Assembly: GCA_030549495.1 (NCBI GenBank) | Contig: JAUIRK010000734.1 | Coordinates: 186,001-250,000, forward strand | Direction of reading: 5' to 3' | DNA length: 64,000 nt | Origin: Nectonema munidae | Lineage: Eukaryota > Nematomorpha > Nectonematoida > Nectonematidae | In this document: positions 11,735-23,254 of the stretch, one piece after another | How the letters are laid out: each line of letters begins with the position of its first letter | Numbering within the stretch: position 1 is the stretch's first letter | Made by a program: the position numbers and the translations under genes | Notes under the pieces: model-generated | The model's input: the letters and a program-made list of their open reading frames with translations, nothing else | Told to the model about the DNA's origin: nothing | The model's database searches: none

Positions 11735-14545
11735 CCTTAGAAGGACGGAGTAGGGCTTTTTGTGGCATGCCAATAATTCAAACTCATTTTACTCAAGATA
11801 AAATATATTTAACCTTATAAAAATTTATATGAATTTTATGGTTTTTTCATGTATAATACTCAATAAAGTCTATATACCATTTTTCAACTATATAATAAGT
11901 TATAAAAAAATAAAAAAAATAAACTTGAAAAATACAGTAAAAACTTCTTAATTTTTTATTATATATAACAGAAATATCACCCCTTTTTCAGTATAAAACT
12001 TCTGTTCGTTTGTTCTGCTTTATATTTGAACATGATAATTGCTTTCCAAACTAAAAAGATTTTTATATAGAATCAGTAGTCATTTAGGAGAGTCATATAT
12101 ATCTTTTGTCTAAATATTGGAGTGCAACATATACAAAGAAAAAAGATGGATACATTATTTTACGTATCAAGTAATGGACACTCTCATAAATGTTGTAACA
12201 AAAGAAATCAAGAAACTGATATCTCATATACTGGCTTTATATTTGTCTTTCTTTTCCACAAAATGTACATATGATCCTTACTGCAAGATTTATGGAAGGT
12301 TGAGCAAAACAAATCTAGATAATTTGCTGTGCTGAATTTTTCACGTTACTTGTTTGTTCCGCTCTTCTGCTTTTGCACTCTGTCTTCTTCACAAGCTTTT
12401 TATATGATGCTCTACAGCTGAATTTCCAAGACATTGATGCGAACAAACTTAGATGATAATAATTTACTGTATTCATTATTTTACTTCGTTTGTTCATTTT
12501 AACTTTTTGCTTTGCAATTTTCTCTTTTCCTTATCATGAGCTCTTCCAGCTTAGATACAAGTAATGACGAAGGAGAAACTTCTGGTTCGAATGTTTTTTC
12601 CCAAAGTGAATATGAATGCATGCATTCAGATAAAAGTGAAGAAGAACAACAACTATAGAAGAAAGTGGAAACAGCTAATTCATAGCACCAGATGGAACAG
12701 AATTTTTCGGAACCAAGAGAAGTTCAAGGAAGAAGATCATCAACTAACATTATTTCTTCTAGACCAGGTCCAAAAAGTGGAGCAGAAGGAATTTTTACTC
12801 TTTTTTAAGTTGAATTTTTACTCTTTTTCACTGAAAGTATGATGAATCACATCTTTGCTTGCACAAGAGAAAGAATGAAAGAAAACTACAGGTAGAACTT
12901 AACTTAAAATATTGCAGTCAAAAATTGGCTTTTTTTGTAGAAATCCTAACAATTTATTTGAAAACTTGAGAAGTGTATACTAAAGATTTTCAATGGAGCA
13001 TTTGTTGGCCTAATTTGCTTGCATTTTTTATATTGATCAGTCAAAAAATCCACAAATTGATGTCAAGCATCTTTTCTCGGAAAAATATGGAACTCCTTTT
13101 TTGAAAGATGCAATGAGTAAAGACGCATTCTTTCTTATTCGCACTTTCATAAGATTTGATTCAAGGAGAGTAAGGAATATTCTTTCTGACAAATTGGCAC
13201 CGGTAAGATATATACAAAATTCTTTTTTTGATAACTGTTACAAGTATTGGTCATCACCTAATTGCGTAAAAATTGATGAGCAGCTTGAGGCAGATCACCT
13301 ATTAAAATGTATGACCCTTCTAAGCCGATCAGTTTTTTCGCTTTTTGTAGTGAGGTTTACCAAAGTGGTTTATCTGATAAAGAGTATTTCAAATCGAATA
13401 AAATTGTCAAAAGATTGCTTTCTTTTTCTTGCTTACCACCTGGCTCTCCTATTTATGTAGATAGATTCTTTATGTCTCATGGATTGTATGAGTGGGCTAA
13501 AAGTAAAAACTATACGATTTGTGGTACTGTTAGAAGCAATAGAAGGTTCATGCCACATATTATACGGTCTGAACATTTGAAAGGTTTGGGATTGAATGAA
13601 TGTGAGAGTTGATTTTTATTTACACAAAGTTCCTTGTTGACAATTTACATTCCGCAGAAGCATTGCAAAAGAAATACTAAGCTTGTGTATGTGTTGTCTA
13701 GTCAACATCTTTCAAGAATTGACAAGTTAGGACCGAAAAAAAGCTTCAAACAATCTTAGACTTTAATACATAATAGCCAGAAGTTGATGTTTTTAACAGA
13801 ATGGTAAGATATTATAGTTGTTATAAGTCGTCGAGAAGATGGCCAGTAGCTATATTTACAAACTTTCTCGATATTGCTGCCCATAATAGATGTGTGATTA
13901 TGAAAGCAAACGATTGTAGTGCGTATCCTCCAGTGGCAAGAGGAGGAAGAAAATGCTTTATAAAGCCATACTTTCATTGAAAATCTATGGTAATTAGGAG
14001 GTCCATTCACTCGTTTATCTACTCGTAATTTGTTGTCTTTTTACGGTTTCACTAATATTATTGAGACTCCTACAACATCTACTCTGAGAGGATACTCTTC
14101 TTCCACTGATTGCAAGCCTAGAAGAAAGGCAACTAGAAGTTGCAGTGTATGTAAGAAGTTTATTTTGTGTGATAAATGTAAAATGCATTTATGGAACAGA
14201 TCAAAATATATAATCTATAACTTGCAGTGCTTCTTATGGGCTTATAGGCTCTCTACTCCTATCTATTTGTACATGAAACTTTCATAATATCACATTTGTA
14301 TATCATCTATATGTTGTTTTGATATGACTGTGCAATCTGCATATTTACTTTATAATATAGAAAAAAAATTTGTAATAAAACGTCTACTATAAATGATTTT
14401 TATTAGTTTTTTTTCCATAAATAAATGTTTTAGTTTTTTTCGTTTACTACATTATTTACCCATTCGATCCTGGCGTCTTATATATAGAACATTCGGCTTT
14501 TTATTAGACATCGTTTGAATTTTTTGGTCATAATTAGGTTAACGG
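11735..14545 (+). mobile_element. piggyBac element, copy 2 (decayed)
   Basis: Begins with the same left terminal repeat as copy 1 (CCTTAGAAGGACGGAGTAGG) after TTAA at 11731-11734. The transposase remains run from ATG 12536 to about 14215. Recognisable blocks in order are the acidic N-terminus (TSNDEGETSGSNVF), the exon junction near 12890-12940 with a donor-like GGTAGAAC and acceptor TTTTTGTAG, ISKDAFFLIRTFIRFDSRR-type text from 13101, YVDRFFMSHGLYEWAK with the second Asp intact, the VDVFNRM block near 13790, and a C-terminal cysteine-rich stretch (CSVCKKF, CDKC). Several frame changes and stops break it. The right end is uncertain: 14545 is placed just after a TTAACG motif near 14537. Confidence 0.7.
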
Positions 14546-14689
14546 CATCTATAATGTTTGAAAAATAATATTTTTATTTCGCATGCCAATAATGTAAATT
14601 TTATAATGATAAAATTTTAATTAGTCTAAATAGGATTTCAGCAAGGGATTTAATCATAAAAACTCAACAAATATATAAACATATTACCA

Positions 14690-14990
14690 TTTCTATTATT
14701 CTCTACTCATTATTTGAAAATAAAAAAACCAAACTTTTTGAACATTTACTCCGAATTAACCTACTCAATAACACGTACAAACTACCATCTAAAGATATCC
14801 AACACTTAGTGACAGTCTTCCACAACTAACACTGTCCTCAAAAATTCTTACCTAATGGCTCAAGGAATTCCAAAGTAACAACAAACAAAAAACTGGACAC
14901 TCTATTAGTGATATTGCAAACTAGTTTCGGAGTATAAACTCCTTTTTCAAAGCAAATATATATAAATGATAAAATAGTTAAAATGAGATG
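14690..14990 (-). mobile_element. Possible Penelope-like remnant with hammerhead-like hairpin
   Basis: Read on the minus strand, about 14965-14930 gives AAAAAGGAGTTTATACTCC followed directly by GAAAC. A GGAGT/ACTCC stem followed by GAAAC is what stem II plus the GAAA core of a hammerhead ribozyme look like, and such motifs are known from Penelope-like retroelements. The expected CTGATGA core is degraded (TTTGAAA). No reverse transcriptase or GIY-YIG domain is visible, so the family call is tentative. Confidence 0.3.
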
Positions 14991-15787
14991 TAAAGAGAAT
15001 GCTAGAATTGATAATATATTTAATAATTTATCAATTGAGTAACAAAATTATAAAAATTGTTGTAAAATGACATGCTGAAAACCTGAAAATGACCTTGAAA
15101 ATGACCTCCTTCTTGCTCGTTAATTTATCCTTACCTTCGTTTACTAATTAAAGAGACAACTTTGAACTATATATCTCAATAGGACCTCTATTGTTTTGCT
15201 TATAATTTCGCTATCAGTTTATAGTTCCTCCTTCTAAACTGACCATACCTTAGTAGCTCTACTTTTAACAGAAATTCAATTTGTGCAATCTAATTTCAAA
15301 AAAATCTTTTTCAGAGATTGATATAGCTCAGAATTTAAGCGATTTCATATCTTTTTTGATCTTGGCCTTTTTTTTATCAATATCATTCGTTAGAGTATCA
15401 GGTGATATGAACAAATATCAATCTGAAGGTTTGCTAACCAATCCTTTTTCAAAATTCCTGTTCTTGATGAAATCATTCATAATCCTCTTCTTTCCATTAA
15501 AACAGTTGTCTGCCTTTAACATCTAAAAAACTCTCTCTTTCCACTGAAAGAAAAATAGGTCAAATTCAATTCACATATATTTTTTTTTTTGAGAATAGTT
15601 ATATCTTCACATATTGATATTTGTTATAGTTATGGTAACGTTAATTGTTTGAAAAGTCTTAAATTATTTTTTAAAATATTAATTAATAAGATAAAGGTTT
15701 AAAGAATTTTGATTCAGAAGGGAGGAGCTTCTTCTTAACTGTCAAGCTGTTTTTTTAAAAAATCATACTATAATATACTATTTTTAG

Positions 15788-15909
15788 TTCTAAACGGTCT
15801 GTTTAAAATTCTAAAGTGTCTTTTTCAAATTCTAAAGTGTCTTTTTTAAATTCTAGAGTGTCTTTTTTAAATTCTAAAGTGTCTTTTTTAAATTCTAAAG
15901 TGTCTTTTA
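15788..15909. repeat. 21-bp tandem repeat, about six copies
   Basis: The unit TTCTAAAGTGTCTTTTTTAAA recurs at an exact 21-base step (CTAAA at 15790, 15811, 15832, 15853, 15874, 15895), with single-base differences between units. The last five units are open in one frame and would encode the heptapeptide NSKVSFL repeatedly, but no start or gene context supports translation. Confidence 0.85.
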
Positions 15910-18900
15910 TGATTTCACTTTCCTAAATAAGCTTTGAAGTTTTGTTTCTTATTAAATTCCCGTAAATTGTCAGGTTCTGTAGACGTGTTGAAAGATACAC
16001 TGATAATTTTCTAATTCTCTAATTTTGAGAAAATTGAGTTTTTTTCAGAATTTGATTTTTTTTTTCTTGCACCCTTTTTGCGGAAACTAAGTTTTGAAAT
16101 GAACTAAACATCGTAAAAAAACTAAAAATAAAAAATTTATTTTATTTAAATATGAAAGTATGATTATGGGATAATTTTCGGGCATATATCGTTTTTATAT
16201 ATGCATAAGATATCGTTTTTATAAAGCATAAGAGAGGTCCTTTTTCAGTGTAAGAACATCTGTATTACCCGAGCTTAGCGTTTTAAAAGATTCCCAAAAT
16301 TTTATATTGTAATCGGTAAACATGTTTATGAAGTTAGAATCTAATCTATCTAGTATTTCGACAAAAAGTCTAATTAAATGGGCATTTTGATTTAAGCAAT
16401 ACATCATATTAGTAGCAGAAGTTATTTCTAGAGATATTAATCAATATCTTTTCAGTGCGCGGCATTTCATACCTAAGACGTTTCGTACCCGAGACATTTC
16501 ATACTTAAAATTTTTTAACGTTTCAAACCCAGTTTGTTTTAAATCTTTATCGACGGGGCTGAGTGAAACTCTCTTATAGAAGAATTGTAATTGTCCAATC
16601 TGTGTGAATTAGAATTGTAATATAGAGAAGACGCCAAACGGTGTCCTTTCAAAACATCCAAAATCAAAAAAGTTTCAAAACCAAAACGGCTGAAAACGAA
16701 TTAGTATGAATCCAAATTCTGAAACCCAAAACACTTTCCAATAAAATTGTGTTTCAATAATTAATAAGATTTTTTAATTTTGAGAGAATTCTGTAGAATA
16801 TCACAATCAAAAAGTCGATTTTTTTAAAATATTTTTAATAAAAAAATAATTTTGGTTTAATTTTAAGAAGAAGAAGCTAGAAATAAATTTATTGAAATGA
16901 GAAGAAATAAATTATTATTAAAAAATGTTACAACAGATGAATACAGATTGTATGTTATAATATAATTGTTCATTGAATGGCGGCAGAAAAGGCTGGAAAG
17001 AGCCGCTAGTATCTGAACACACCATGAATGCAACTGTGCAAAATGCAAAATGCTGAAAAGAGAATAAAGCGCTGAAATTTAAAACAAAGGATATTGTATG
17101 AAATTAAAGTATATAACATTGAATTAATCGCTGGAACTTTTTTGTTTGAATAACGAGACCATGTTTGAGAAAGTTAAGTTAGGTGTCATATAATCGATTA
17201 TTATTGCACTCAGTAAAAATGTGCTAACACCAAAAGTACTGAAACAAAACAACACGTGAAAATCGCCATTAAAACAGAACTCACAAACAAAAAACTCAAG
17301 GAAACAAAAAGAATGACAAATTTTTAATTCAAATTTTGCAAATAATTAATTATCACAAGTAACAAACAATAAAGATAAATTATTTTTAAGAGAAATTATT
17401 TCTAAATTATAAACGAAATTGGTTATACATCACACTCTAAAACAAAAATATAACAATAATTTCCTTGGTTTTGATTTTCGATGATTAAGTTTTCTGGCAT
17501 TTTGGTTCAGGACGTTTAAGTTTTAGGTTTAGGTCCACAAAACTATAACCGACTGATCTGAAATTGCAGGTTCTCTTAGACATATCTTCAGTTTTCATAA
17601 AATTTTGGAATTTCAAAAATCTATTAACAAGAGTAAAAAAAAATTTCAAAATTTTATATTTAAATCGGACCAATTGTATTCTAACATGAAGCCTCGCCAA
17701 ATTTTCTTAGATCCTTCAGAAAGGGAATTTTCATTGAAATTGTGTGACTTGTATCATATCTTGCGGTTAAAGAGTATACTTGCGTGCTTATTACAGTTAA
17801 AAATAATATTTTACTTTTGAGAGTCAATTAGTTCTGAAAATATTTTTTAGTTTTTTACAATTATTTATTTTTTCGTGTTCTATTACAAATCATATTCTAT
17901 AAAATAGACAAGTAAAAATATATGTTTGACGCCCTCAACCTAAACATCTGATAATGATTATAAATAAATATATTTTGGTTTTCTTGTGTTAACCATTTTT
18001 TCAAAAAAGTTTATCTTTATACTTTGTCTTTACTTTTTTTTGTGTAGGTGCAATATTTGTCTTTATATTTCTATTTTAGGTGTTTGGATTACATGCATTA
18101 TATAACCTCATAATTTTAATTTAGGATATTATGATACTGCAGACTTTATTTAAAATTCATTTATAACTAAATGAAAATTTCCAAGATTTTTGATAAAGCG
18201 TGGTCAAGTCATGCAAACTCGCATATCTATACAAATTATTGCCGAAGAAAGAATACATACATAGATAAAAGGTAGTGCTCACAATTATATTAATTTTATT
18301 AGTAACCATTGTTAAATTACTATTATACTAGTAACTTTTTTACTTCTTTTTTAGTAATTTTCATCAAAAAACGATTCTCATTAATTTTACTCTATCATTC
18401 AACTTAACTTTTCATTGTTTAATAAAATATGGGGAGATAATTTGCAACTTTCAAGTATTTTATTTTATATAACGTATCTTGCAACGAAAAGTTTATCATT
18501 TTTCCAATATAAAAGACTTTTTCAGAAAACTTGCCTTTTTGCGATTTAGGTTTCAGTGATATTATAAAAAATATCGCTTTCTACATTCAATCAAATACCT
18601 AATTTTTAATGATTTATTCTCTCATGTTTTCATAATTTTTTCTATTCGAGTCTACTAATAGTAGTTTTTTAAATTGGTTCCCGGAAATTTTTTGAATAAA
18701 AAATATATTTTCTGTAAATAATAACAATGCTAAAGTTATTTTATTGTTTTCAAAAAAAGTCACATTTTATCATCCTTTTTACTCACAAAAATCTGTTCAA
18801 ATTTCAAATGGGTGTGAAAATTTTTTTAAAATGAAGCATTATACAATGAAAAAATCAAAATAAATATTTTACTGAAATAATTAGATTTAAATATTTGAAA

Positions 18901-19560
18901 CTTTCTTTATATTCAACAATTTTATAAATTTACAAATAGCAATAACCATAATAATGCTGGAAAAGCATAATGGAAATAATATTTTATATATTTTTGGAAG
19001 CAACAAAGACAAAAATTAACAAAATTTTTATTAAAAGTTTAAACTTTAAAAAACTCCAGCAAATTGATCACACCTGTAGGAAAACTTACGGTAAAAAAAT
19101 ATAAAAAAAAAAATTATACCAATCACTAATGCAAACGATTCTGGCTTTGCTGTATCAAACTTTTCTTTAACAATAATTTTAACTTTTTTCTTCATACCCC
19201 ATAACAATAAATTCTTTGAGAAGTTCTTTTAGAATTTGACTTATTGTGAGAATTTTCCATCATACTTTCAAATCTTAAAAAATCATAGATTCAATTAAAT
19301 ATCTTATTTTTATTATTATTCATAAAAAAAATTAAAACAAAATCGCACCAAATGACCATTCGCGCAAATTAATTTTTTTTTGCTGATTTTGTTTTAAAAC
19401 TTTAAATTAAAGAATTTTTACATGCTAAATCCAAAAATGGAATCCGTTTTTTCCTATCACGTTGGGATTTTTCTCTAAAAGTAATTTTTGATTTGCAGTA
19501 TACTTCATTTATAAAAATTTAAAATACTTGTTTTATTTTTTATTTTTTCAAGATTAATTT
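15910..19560. other. Long AT-rich stretch without recognised genes
   Basis: No family recognised. A minus-strand frame at 16407-16219 reads plausibly as protein (for example LDRLDSNFINMFTDY) but has no signature. 16440-16740 is full of variants of GTTTC-TA/CAAACC and TTTCATACC in both orientations and may be the decayed ends of a non-autonomous element. The rest is simple AT-rich sequence. Confidence 0.3.
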
Positions 19561-19572
19561 TTTTTGCTTAAT

Positions 19573-20985
19573 ATGGCTTTGAGGAGAAAGTGTTTGAATT
19601 CTCCTGATTCATTTTTCTATATATGTGGGAGTTTTACAGTTCCATCACAAAGAATGGCAATCAATGTGTTTGTCAAAAAAACATATTTTACCTTCTTTAA
19701 AATTAAATTAGGCGATCAAGAAAGTTTGTGGGCTCCGCATATAGTTTGCAAACCTTGTGTGGAAAATCTCTGTCAGTTTCTCTTTTTCAAGTTTGTCTTT
19801 TGGAATTCGGATTTGGCGTGAGCAAAAAGCCCATATCCATGATTGTTACTTTTGTCTCACGGAAACTTCAGGTTTCAATAAGAAAAATAAAAAAGCATTA
19901 CCTATCCAAATTTACCTTTAGCAATTCTTCCTATTAAACATTCAGATGAAGTTCCTGATTCTTATTTTCGAAAGTTTACCATCTTCAGACAATGAAATAG
20001 ATAGGTTTGATTCAAGTTAAAACTATGAAGAATTTAAAATTGGGCTTCTGATCAAAAAAATTATTCACCCAGAATGATCTTATAGAGATCTAGGATTCTC
20101 AAAAGAATTTTCTGAAGTACTAGCTTCACAGTTCAAACAGAAAAATGTGTTACAAAAAGATATAAACATAACATGAAAAAAACTTACTCAAATTTTTTAA
20201 AAATGATAAAGATTTTGTTTTTTGCTTTTATATTTTGTAGGTTTATTGAAATGTAAGGGTGCAGAGTACTATAACATGAACGAATGAAGGCTTTTATTGA
20301 CAGCTCGAAGAAAAGTTTGAAATGTGTATTATTTCACAACAAAAATATTTTTAATGGAATATCTATTGGCTATTCAGGAAGTTTGAAAGAAAGTTATGAA
20401 AACCTCAAAACAATTTTAGAACTATTGAAATATGAGGAACACTCGTGGTCTATATGTGTAGATCTTAAAATGGTCAATTTTTTATTAGGTCAACAAAGTG
20501 GTTATACTAAATATCCATGCTTCTTATGCTTATGGGATAGTCGTGCTGAAGAAAAACATTGCACTCAAAAACATTGGCCTAGTAGAGAAAAGTTTACAAT
20601 GGGAAGAGAAAACATTATAAATAAACCGCTTGTTGAAAAAAAAATTATTTTCCCTCATTTTCTCCATATAAAACTTGCAAATTAGAAAACCTATCAAGTG
20701 CTCTGGTTTCATGAACACAATGAAGGTGAGTGAAAAAAAGCATGGAAGGCATTTGTAGCTCTTATCCATGGTTTTTTGGGAAATAGAAAAGATGAAAACT
20801 ATGTTAGTTTGATTGAAACTTTAATAGAAAATTTTTGGCAATTTGGGGTGAAGTTACATTTTCCTAACAGCCACATTGAGAGATCTCCTGAAAATCTTGG
20901 AGCTGTAAGTCCCGATCACGGAGAGCGCTTCCATCAAAGTTTAAAAGTAAAAAGTCTTAATGATGTATGCCTGAAATAAAATAAA
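19573..20985 (+). pseudogene. Repeated transposon-associated protein (CYFCLT/CFLCLWDSR family), copy 1
   Basis: A decayed copy of a protein family I know as a multicopy uncharacterised protein in invertebrate genomes; its transposase class is unknown to me. Blocks in order: RRKCLNSPDSFFYICGSF (19573), GDQESLWAPHIVCKPC (19720), then DCYFCLTETSGFNKKNKK (19835-19890) without an intron at a place where copy 2 has one. A block LASQFKQKNVL lies near 20125, followed by an acceptor-like TATTTTGTAG at 20240. The body from 20284 has EEHSWSICVDLKMVNFLLG and CFLCLWDSRAEEKH, and the end has LHFPNSHIERSPENLGAV and DHGERFHQS (to about 20945). The middle of the body is deleted between about 20690 and 20735, and frames change. 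The same family lies on the other strand at 47698-49541. Confidence 0.7.
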
Positions 20986-22779
20986 TATAATATATAAATA
21001 TAATAACATGACATTACATAAGTGTATGTAAAGAGGCTAATCGCCTATATGTGAATTGCATCAAATATAATACAAATAAAATACAAATCAATCAAATAGT
21101 GAGATACCTTTATCTTATCATCAAGCTTTCTTTCGAAAATATTTATATTCAAGGAATCGACACCTTCATTTGACAAACCATTTCAGTGATTATATGCTTT
21201 TTGTGTTAAATAGTGTTGTCTATAATTACTTTGATAGGAATCATGTTTAAATTTCAGTGAATGTGATCTGGAAATTCTCTTTGAGCCTTTTGAGACTCAT
21301 AATATGATCTTTTTTTTGAGTTTTAACACATATAAATGGATAATACACTTTGTTACTTAAAATGTATGTATTAAACTATATTTGTTTTATCAACTTACTG
21401 TTTATGCCTTAATTACACATTTATATATCATATTTTATTTGATATCCTTGTATTATCTTTTTATTCAGTTCATACCTAATAGTTTTGTTTCTCTCTTTTT
21501 GTGAGAAAACTTATCTTTCTATTTCTTTAAGATAAATAAAAAAATTTTCTCTCTCTCTCTCTCAGATCTTTACCGAAAAATCATTTAAGTTTTTTCTTAC
21601 AAATTAAGTATTTATTATAGAATAATTATTTGAGAGACGCAAACTGAAGGCACACAGAATTGAGAACGCGTGATCATAAGGAAAATGAAATAGTAACTCT
21701 TTAATAAAATGCTTTTATATTGTAAATAAAGAAGTCCTTCGAGGAGCTAGAAATTATGTCTACACCAATGAACTTGCAGATGGTTTAAAAATCTATTATT
21801 GACATTTTCAAAACAAATATCTCGACCGTGAAGACGAAGCTCATCCCTTGACAATGAAAAATATTTAAACCTCTATCTTAATTAATATTTTAATCGCGCA
21901 AAAATTTAATCTAAAACTTTCAAACAGTTGAAATTATTTTACCTTAACTATTACAGACACCAATATGTAAAGATATAGCTATTCTAAAAAAAAATCCCAA
22001 ATACGAATCAAATTTAGCTATTTTCCTTCGTTATAAAAGAGACTTTAGATAATAAAGGTGGAAAATTTTGTAATTAAAAAAAGGCGATTATGAATGATTT
22101 CATGAAGAATATAAATTCACAAAAAGTAGAGGTTAGCAAATATCACAAATATCAACAAAGAGATACCCTTCAACAAAAAAGCTCTGAAATCCTTTCAATT
22201 CTGGAGTGAATACATCTCTAAGATTTTTTTCAAACATAAATTGCACAAAATGAATAATACCTGATAAAAGTAGAGCTACCAAGGTAGTCGCCTTTTAGAT
22301 ACCATTTAAAGTTTAATAAGCTAAATCCACTGCTTCGGTCAAATCAAGTTTAAAATAATATTTTTGTAAGATGTTGATGAGTAGCGATTTTACACTCCTG
22401 AAAGTGGGAGGGAACAATTCAAGCCCAATATTTGGAAGGGGAAGGTAGAATAGTAGGGCGGCGAATCGAGCATTCACATTTGGTTAATTGGATAGTGGTG
22501 GGAGCCCCCTCCCCTCCCCCATCCAGAAGAAAATGTATGAAAATGGAACAATTTTAAGGAGATTTTGAATATAGAAATGAAATCAATAATGGCTCAATAC
22601 GGAAAACTAAAATACTATTATAACTATAATTCGTAAAAAATCAAATATTTAATTGTTTAACTTCTAACAGGCATAATCTCAATTGGCGAATGTCCCTGGC
22701 TTTTTAGTAAGTCTTAGTTTTTGAGAGTCTACATAATTGTATTTATTTCTCGTTTGAAATACAAACAATTCACAATGTT
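20986..22779. other. AT-rich stretch without recognised genes
   Basis: Contains a (CT)n microsatellite at 21549-21563 and a GC-richer patch at 22380-22530 with C and G runs. No protein family, RNA gene or terminal repeats recognised. Confidence 0.4.
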
Positions 22780-23254
22780 GTTTCGGTGGTGATGAATGAA
22801 TTCACGGTGATGAAGGTTGACACGATGAAGTCATCATGTCATCGTGGTAATGAAGTAGTCCATGAAGGCTTGAGTGACGAGATGATGACGGGGATGTTCT
22901 CAATGAAAAGAATGAAGACTGTGGTATTATTATAGATAGTTGGGTCACTCACCTGACCTGAGTGCACACTGCAACATTCTCACGCTTCCACTAGAATAAC
23001 TTCTGCACTAGAGATGCTAATTACTTCTGGTAACTCTCCCTGAAACGAGTTCATTTGTGCGAGTCAGTGTCTGCACTTATTATGGTCGTGCTTTCTCTTT
23101 ATTGTCCTCTCGACAAGCGAGCATTTACCTCTCACGTGCCTCTTTCAACAAGAAGGAAAAGGAAAACAAGGTTGTTTCAACAGTTTATCATTTTCCCTTT
23201 CCTAGGATCCTCTTTCTGACTTAAGCATCTTGCCATCTTTAATCTCTATCTCCA
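22780..23254 (+). promoter_or_regulatory. Probable promoter and 5' untranslated region of the WAP-domain gene
   Basis: This stretch is visibly richer in G and C than its surroundings, starts with a GATGA-rich, possibly slippage-prone patch (22790-22890) and ends at the ATG at 23255. A GAGTCAGTG at about 23060 resembles the arthropod initiator TCAGT. No convincing TATA box is seen. The boundary and the start site of transcription are inferred only from the position of the first coding exon. Confidence 0.35.

Noticed and set aside
15200-15530. 81-codon frame at 15281-15526 as a membrane protein
   Set aside because: Its hydrophobicity comes from T-rich codons; no context, splice signals or family match.
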